A program made the translations under genes and the position numbers. The notes beneath the pieces were generated by a model. It made no database searches, had not been told where the DNA came from, and worked only from the letters and a program-made list of their open reading frames with translations. Shown here piece after piece: positions 58,138 to 64,000 of a stretch of 64,000 bases of DNA (positions are counted from its first letter, which is position 1; every line of letters begins with the position of its first letter). This DNA is from Monosporascus cannonballus (taxonomy: Eukaryota > Ascomycota > Sordariomycetes > Xylariales). Location of the stretch: the NCBI GenBank assembly GCA_004154925.1, contig QJNS01000075.1, positions 1-64,000 on the forward strand, in the 5' to 3' direction.

Positions 58138-59141
58138 TGTCTGATCCCGATCTATGGGCGCCATCGACCATCGACCCTCGGTTTACCGACCACGGCATTG
58201 AGGATGAAGTATTCAGGTCGTTGTTGCTTTTGCTGATGGGCGTTATCTCATTTCTCTTTTCAGATCAGACCGATAATTCGTCTCTGATACTAGTTCCATC
58301 ATAGATAGGCATCCTTGATGCAGAAAATGCGATGACCTTCCTAAGCTATAATGCCCGCCTCCTGTTTCGTAAAGCCAGGAAGTTGTGACACGTAAGCTAA
58401 GTGGTGGAATTAACCAACACTACTTGGACGCCATGGGTAGTAAAATGGGTACCCACGGGTACCCATTTTCAAACCCTAAACCCACATGTTTTCTTCCTCA
58501 CAATAGGATGTTGAAAACAAGGGGAATGTTAACCCTTTGGTGCACACATGGCATTCTATCTGACAACATCATCAAGGGGATTAATTATAGGTTAGACGCT
58601 CTACTAACCGCCAGGCAGTAGCCATGGTTGTCAAAGGCCTGAGAGATATTGCCACGGATGCAAGACGAGAGGGTAAAGTGATTAGGCCGACGGCATTTGA
58701 ATGCCGCGTATTTAAATATAGCTACATAATTACATCCTCATTTATTAGCACTTTGTGGACCACCAGTCTTCCGAAAGGATCGCATTCTTCAGGCACCGAG
58801 GGTATTAAATTGGTGCAGGGTGCAGGGGACCAACACAAATTCTTCAGGATTTAGGTGCAGTTTAGTTAAATCTAACGTTTTCAGGCATTGCTGTCTCCGT
58901 TACGAGTCTTCAACGTACCGCCTGGCCGGAGAAACTGAGACCACCTACTCATACTTTGGCGCCAGCTCGTGGATTGCTGGAGAAATGGCTGGAACCTAGA
59001 AGCGGGGCTAGGCATGTCATGATGGCCACTCTGGCTGGCGTGTTTATTGCAATCGTTCTGGGGTTTCTGGGTCTCGGAGTCCAGATTTTCCAGGCTTGGT
59101 TGACATATGAGCAGCTAAGACTGTCCGCCGGCGCCAGCTGA
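58138..59141 (+). pseudogene. Decayed locus, probably a single-pass membrane protein
   Basis: A possible start at 58,138 reads MSDPDLWAPSTIDPRFTDHG and on to EVF. Further pieces look coding: ILDAENAMTFLSYNARLLFR near 58,310-58,375 and INQHYLDAMG near 58,410. The last exon-like part (about 58,885-59,141) contains LLEKWLEPRSGARHVMMATL followed by a strong membrane segment AGVFIAIVLGFLGLGVQIFQ. Stops and frame changes separate these pieces, and 58,430-58,880 looks unrelated, perhaps inserted. I cannot reconstruct a continuous gene. The tail resembles the C-terminal membrane anchor of fungal hypothetical proteins, with no function known. Confidence 0.4.
58442..58469. repeat. 28-bp near-perfect palindrome
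   Basis: AAAATGGGTACCC (58,442-58,454), spacer AC, GGGTACCCATTTT (58,457-58,469): two perfect 13-bp inverted arms. It lies in the stretch that separates the two coding-like parts of the membrane-protein locus. It could be a transposon end or subterminal repeat, or a dimer-binding site. Confidence 0.9.
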
Positions 59142-59909
59142 GCTTCCAGGCAGCTTGACAATAAGCCGAGACACGTCTCCCGGTCTAGTCGATTATCGTC
59201 ATACTTCTAGGATCAGCCATAACGCACAAATAACCCAACCCTATCCTGCCACTAAGCTTTATGCCCAATGGTCTCGCTATAGCGATAGATTCCATGAGAT
59301 TTGTGTTCGAGGCTTCCACGGGATTCACCCAACCCTGCCGTTTTAATGGTGTTGCCCTGGGTGATCAGGGTGACCTTCGGAGTGGTGGGTCAAAACTGGG
59401 TACAGAATTACATAAATTTATATAAATAAGTTTCTCATAACTGGGTAGGAATAGACATATCGGTGTCGTTACAGCCGACATGAGAATCCTGCTTGATGAC
59501 AGACTCCCTGCATTTAAACCTGAAGAATGGCAAAACGAACTTAAACTACGCGGGCCTGGGCAACTGAAATAGGAATTGTTTCCTGATTATATTTTATCCC
59601 TATAGGCCGGTGTGGGGGTTCATCCGCCCAGTCCAACTCAGCCGTGCTAAATCGGTAAGACCGTTGGAAGAGGGAAAAGGGGTAAGTACCCAGACATACA
59701 CTAAGTACATACTACACCAACATAATCGCGCAGAAATTATGCACTGCCAGCAATATGGCGGAACAATCAACATTTAATTATGCATTTAAACGTTAAATGG
59801 CAACACGTAGTGTTGGCCGAGACATGCGGCATAGCACAAAGGGATCGCGCCGCCCAGGTGGAAATCCTGGTCATGAGCCCGTCCCGACCCCGCCGGCGAT
59901 TCCTCGTTT
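59142..59909. other. Intergenic, no gene recognised
   Basis: About 770 bp downstream of the membrane-protein remnant and of the sugar transporter 3' end. Only chance frames occur. Confidence 0.55.
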
Positions 59910-62142
59910 TTACTCTATTTCCTTTGCCTGTGCTTTCTCCCCCGATACGGAGCCTGCCTCGAGGAGGTCGAGCGGGATTCTCCTGCCTCGCATTTGGTCC
60001 CAGCACGTCTTCAGTACCGGCCTGGCGAATAGGGCATCCATTTCCTCTAGGGTGATTCCTAGCGTGGAATCGTTAGCAAAAGATGCGCATAGCCAGGCGA
60101 GGAAAAAAAATCGAACGCCTTACCCTTGGTTTCGGGCACGAAGAAGCACGCCCAGACACCCATGGCCATCAGGATGGACGCGAACACGAAGTACGTCCCG
60201 TAGCCGAGTCCGGTGATCATGTACGGGGTGGTGCGGGCGACGATGAAGCTCCCGAGCCACGTGATGGCGGTGGTGAAGGCAACGCAGAGCATGCGGATAT
60301 CCAGGGGGAAGATCTCGCTGGCGTAGGTCCAGCTAGATAGAATTAAGGGCATGGTCAGCAGATGCACGGAACGCCCACGCCCCGTCTTCTCACAGTTTCG
60401 GGGAAGGGTCAACGATGAATGGATGGGATGTGGGGTTGGGGGAACCTACGTGATTCCCTGCCACGTCGCGCAGATGATGAAGGCGTTGGCGTAGATGGCG
60501 ACCATGGCGAGGTAGCCCCAGCCAGTCTGCTGGACGGCGCCGCCGCCGGCGACAGCGACGGGGTCGGCGACGAGGACGTAGCCGCCGATGTACCACATGG
60601 GGATGCAGCCGAGGGCGGCGCCCCAGACGAGGCCCTTGCGGCGGCCGACGCGCTCGACGACGACGAGCGTGAAGGTGATCATGCCGAGGGTCTTGAAGAT
60701 GCCGTAGAGGCCCGTCGAGAAGAGCTTGGTCGACGTGCCCCCGATGCCGAGGCTCTCGAAGATGCGCGGCGCGTAGTACGTGATGATGTTGACGCCCGTG
60801 AAGCTCTGCAGGAACATGAGCGCCACGCCGATGGCCACGCGGTTGCGCGTGCCCTTCTCGAACAGCTTCCTGAACTGCTGCTTCTTGCTCATCTTGTTGG
60901 TCGAGCGCAGCTGCACCTGCTCGCGGATCTCGCCCATCTCGTGCTGCATGTAAGGGTGCTGCAAAGCGGGGTCAGCGTCTCTTCGTCTATATCGGTGCGC
61001 CCTTCAGCTGATATGCGAGACGGGCCAGGGTGTGCGTCCCGTGGCCACTACATGAGGTTTTTTGAGAGGGGTGACGCCACAGGAGGTGCGGGTGGAATGC
61101 CACTTACATCTGCGGGTAGGTTGCGTATCCTGCACAGAAGCCTCTCGGCCCCCTCGAAGTCGTCGTTCTTGGCGAGCCAGCGGGGGGACTCAGGACAGAA
61201 GAACAGCATGCCGAAGAAGAGCAGGACACCGGGGATAAGCTGGATGCCCAGGGGGACGATCCACTGGGCCCGCCTCTCGACCGGGATGGTCTGGTCGGTC
61301 GCGTAGTTGATCCAGAAGCCGAGCATGCCGCCGCCCTGGCTAGCGATCTCGAAGATGCCGACAAGGCGGCCGCGGATCGACGGCGGAGCCGTCTCCGAGA
61401 TGTACACGGGGACCGTGAGCGAGGTGCAGCCGATGCCCAGCCCGGCCACGGCCCGCCCCGCGACGATCATCGACATATTTCCCATGGCAGCCGTCATACT
61501 TCATCAAAGCTTAGTACATTGCTTAATTTTCGGAGGGGGAAACACAGCTACTCACAGCGTCCCTCCGACCAGAAAGGTGGCGGCGCCGACCATAATCGCC
61601 ATGCGGCGACCCCATTTCTCCGCGATGGGGAAGGTCAGCAGCGCGCCAAACATGCAGCCGATCTGGAAAGTCGACACGATGTTGGCCTGGGTGGTATCAC
61701 GTTCAGTCGGGGAAAGCTGGTCCACCCCGAAATCGCGGACGAACGAGTCCACTAACGCATCCAGGATCAGCCATGATTCCCAGACCTCAACTTCGGGGGC
61801 GAGAGATGGCCCAGAGAGACTTTAACACAGAGAATACATTGCGCGAGGAGCTGTTGATACGTGGCGAGCTTGGGCAAGTACAGGATGCGACTGGAAAATT
61901 TTGCTTACATGCCATCGTCCCACCAATGACGGCGGTGTCGTAACCCACTATAAGACACAGCGTAAGTATGGCAGTCTATAGTTCTAGGGCTCTAACCAGG
62001 AGACCCAGCCTAGGACCAATGGGGACATACTGGCAAGGGCCGACATGGACGCGACGAGCGCGATCAGATGAATGTAGCCATTTCGGACTTCTGCGGGGTC
62101 ATTCGTCCCTTGGGCGTGCGTCTGATACCATTTTTTACCCAT
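59910..62142 (-). CDS. MFS sugar transporter, seven exons, 534 residues
   Basis: Exons 62,142-62,031; 61,947-61,909; 61,751-61,556; 61,498-61,108; 60,958-60,450; 60,332-60,124; 60,058-59,910. All borders are GT-AG and the frame is continuous. The start MGKKWYQTH at 62,142 is the first ATG; an earlier GTG is unlikely. Motifs of the sugar porter family are in order: GYDTAVIGGTMAL (first helix), EKWGRRMAIM (G-R-R loop), AGRAVAGLGIGCTSLTVPVY, ETAPPSIRGRLVG, PESPRWLAKND after helix 6, VERVGRRKGLVWGA, YASEIFPLDIR and PETKGITLEEMDALF after helix 12. Twelve membrane helices are predicted, in the plasma membrane. The substrate is probably a hexose or related sugar, but it cannot be settled by eye. A microexon-like second exon of 39 bp carries the end of helix 1. 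No neighbouring catabolic gene suggests a pathway. Confidence 0.9.
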
Positions 62143-63351
62143 ATCCTTAGGGAAATGCGCTATTTGCAACGAGAGAGGCACAGGTCACGAGGCGGCGGTT
62201 GCTATGTTGACTGAGCGGTCTGAGATATACTCGATCGAGACGATCACGGTGAGTAATCTGTTACGTTGAGGGGGCACCCTCGGCGGGGGCAGGAGGACCG
62301 TGTCCGTGATTTATACTCGTCGGCCAGGCCTTCGGCCCTTTTTACTCCCCCGGTGTACCCTACTCCGCAGGCAGGGGACTCGTGCTTCCGCTAGGACGAT
62401 TCGCCCTGGTTGGATATTCTCCGCGTTCTAAACCCTGGAAACTGGGGGTTTTGACGTGCTGTTGGCGGTGCAGCTCAGCGTGCGGATTGAGCGGGGGGCT
62501 TTGAAGCCACTGGCAGTTCGTTACAGCATGTCGTAGAAATCCCGGGTCGATCAGCCTATAGAAATCAAGGAAAATGTGAACCCCTTGCTTAGCCTCCTAA
62601 CTAAGGGTTTATGGCGCCTTGAATTAGGAAGGTGGATGAAAGCTTGTGTGAGGAGAAGACGCCGCACCCGATCAGGTGGCGGATCTGGGGTAGTAGGCTT
62701 GGCTTATGGAGAGGCCTCGTGTTGCCAAGGGTACTACTACCCCATGCTACGTGAGAAGTAAAAATCCCGAAAGTCTTGGTGATCAGAAACCCCACGTCTG
62801 ACACTGGCCGACTCTGTGTAGCCTCGGTTTTGATTCGCGAGCTAGGGAATAACCGGGATGAGAATCATGTTGGGTGTTGATCGTTCCGCCGACAGATCGG
62901 ATGTTCAGAATGATATGAGAAGAGTGCTTAGTCCAGGGACTTTAAGCCGGACATTGGGCATTGGAAGTCGTCATGTTGAGTGTATCCATGCTCATATACC
63001 TAGATAAGACAATATCTAAATATGTAAGGCACACATGTCGTAAAAGAGGCTATTATAAACAACACCACTTAAAATATTAAGAGAAAAGTCTGATGATGCG
63101 GGATCTATCTGAGCGGGAAACCTACTATATAGGACGAAAAGCACGGCATCCGATATTTTTATATGAGCTACCGTAACAAGGATAAACAAGAGACCCCACG
63201 GTTCGAAAAACCCCCACCCCATCTCCGGCTCTCAGACAAACAGAATATAGGCACGGTCCCCAAACTCCAATTTTCGTCGTGATCTTGTGCATATCAGTCA
63301 TATCATAGGGCTCCGCCCCGCGGCGGTGACGACGGCGTCACTCTTATCTCA
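62143..63351. other. Intergenic, upstream region of the sugar transporter
   Basis: About 1.2 kb between the transporter and the Mgm1-like gene, both on the minus strand. No motif-bearing frame, tRNA or repeat was recognised. Confidence 0.55.
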
Positions 63352-64000
63352 CTAGAAGAGACCCCACTTCCCGCGGTCGCGGTCGCGGTCGCGTCCCTTC
63401 TCCTTGCCGGCCATTCCGGGCCTGAGCCTCTCCCCCCGTTCGCGCTCCCTACCCTCGATCTGCCGGAGGCTCTCCATCTTCTCGAGGACGAGCTCGAGCA
63501 GCTCCTTGCGCCGTATGACCTCGAGGTGGCGTCTGATCTTGGGATCCTCTTTAGCGAAGCGCTCGATCTCCTCGTCCGTCAGGTGCCGGCCGAGGCGCAG
63601 GTCGAGCTCGCGCGGGAAGTTGTAGTAGAACTCCGACAGGAGCTCCACATTGAGGAACAGGACCGCCGTCGCCGCCAGCTTGCTCGCCACCGCGTCCAGG
63701 AACACCTCCGGACAGTTATACTTGTTCTTCATAGTGGCGCACTGCTTCGACTTCACCGCATGCAGTCGCATCTTGATGATTTCAGCGCGGTCGCGGAGGA
63801 AGATGGCCTCCCGGCCTATTTTTTGTTAGTCGATGCTTAGGGATATGCAGGAGATGGTAGATGTCTTACCCCTGGCGAGAAGCGCGGCGCTGAAGCCTCC
63901 CGCACCGCTGCGGGTCTCTCCTTCGACGACAACATCACCCTTCCTGGCCTTGTCAACGAAGGTCATGACCTCTCTCAGCTTTCTCCTCCCTCCTACTGCC
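63352..64000 (-). CDS. MGM1: Mitochondrial dynamin-like GTPase Mgm1/Msp1 (OPA1 family), C-terminal exons only
   Basis: Two exons are visible: from beyond 64,000 to 63,870, and 63,815-63,352, with a 54-bp GTAAGA...AAATAG intron holding a CTAAC branch site (phase 1). The sequence REVMTFVDKARKG, GAGGFSAALLARGREAIFLR, DRAEIIKMRLHAVKSKQC, CPEVFLDAVASKL, TAVLFLNVELLSEFYYNFPR and FAKEDPKIRRHLEVIRRKEL is the stalk and GTPase effector region of fungal Mgm1. The GTPase domain and transit peptide lie right of the window. Mgm1 drives inner-membrane fusion and cristae shape. The tail is charged and ends in an RDRDRDRG stretch coded by a GGTCGC repeat at 63,373-63,394, an unusual lineage-specific extension. 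Confidence 0.88.

Noticed and set aside
58475..58495. Telomere-like AAACCCTAAACCC
   Set aside because: Only about two units, internal, and fungal telomeres usually carry CCCTAA; most likely coincidence or part of a small insertion.

Overview
The window looks like a chromosome segment of a filamentous ascomycete (Pezizomycotina, probably Sordariomycetes). The evidence is short GT-AG introns of about 45-140 bp, typical fungal proteins (a Med19 mediator subunit, a Cdc34-type E2, the initiator-tRNA modifier Rit1, a Mgm1-like mitochondrial dynamin), and a very AT-rich block in which CpA/TpG are scarce while CpG survives. That last pattern is the signature of repeat-induced point mutation (RIP).

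Positions 1 to about 22,757 are a RIP-ruined transposon graveyard with no living gene. Reading through the stop codons, I recognise the tail of a Tc1/mariner transposase (1-245), a minus-strand Ty3/Gypsy element (about 250-7,690), a plus-strand chromodomain Gypsy element (about 8,000-15,110) split by a nested pogo/Fot1-like DNA transposon (about 11,500-13,250), a minus-strand Gypsy chromovirus tail-to-tail with it (about 15,430-21,000), a RIP-broken conserved coding fragment (21,590-21,960), and a truncated Gypsy 3' end (22,009-22,757). Base composition changes abruptly there.

From 22,760 to about 27,700 composition is normal but there is no intact gene. It holds decayed remnants, including a broken copy of ribosomal protein uL15 and frameshifted pieces resembling the tail of a membrane sensor. 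A gene-bearing region follows: a von Willebrand A-domain protein (+), a RING protein with an in-frame amber codon (-), an alpha/beta hydrolase of 700 residues (-), MED19 (-), CDC34 (+), a Rup1-like UBA/UIM protein with seven exons (+), a Sis1/Psi1 J-protein (+) with a perfect heat-shock element about 400 bp upstream, and RIT1 (-). A 10-N gap flanked by poly-C lies at 35,536-35,600, so linkage across it depends on scaffolding.

From 52 to 59 kb the content is accessory: an intact coiled-coil protein (-), a paralogue killed by three stops (-), an HSP70-like (HSPA12-type) gene that is complete over seven exons except for one in-frame TAA (+), and a decayed membrane-protein locus with a 28-bp palindrome. 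The window closes with a seven-exon sugar transporter (-) and the C-terminal exons of a Mgm1-like dynamin (-), which runs off the right edge.

The most interesting recurring signal is that several genes outside the AT block keep a coherent reading frame interrupted only by TAG, TAA or TGA codons explicable as single C-to-T changes. TAG and TAA also serve as genuine terminators in nearby genes, so this looks like mutational inactivation (mild RIP or relics of it) rather than a changed code. Most functional names rest on recognition by eye; no search could be run.
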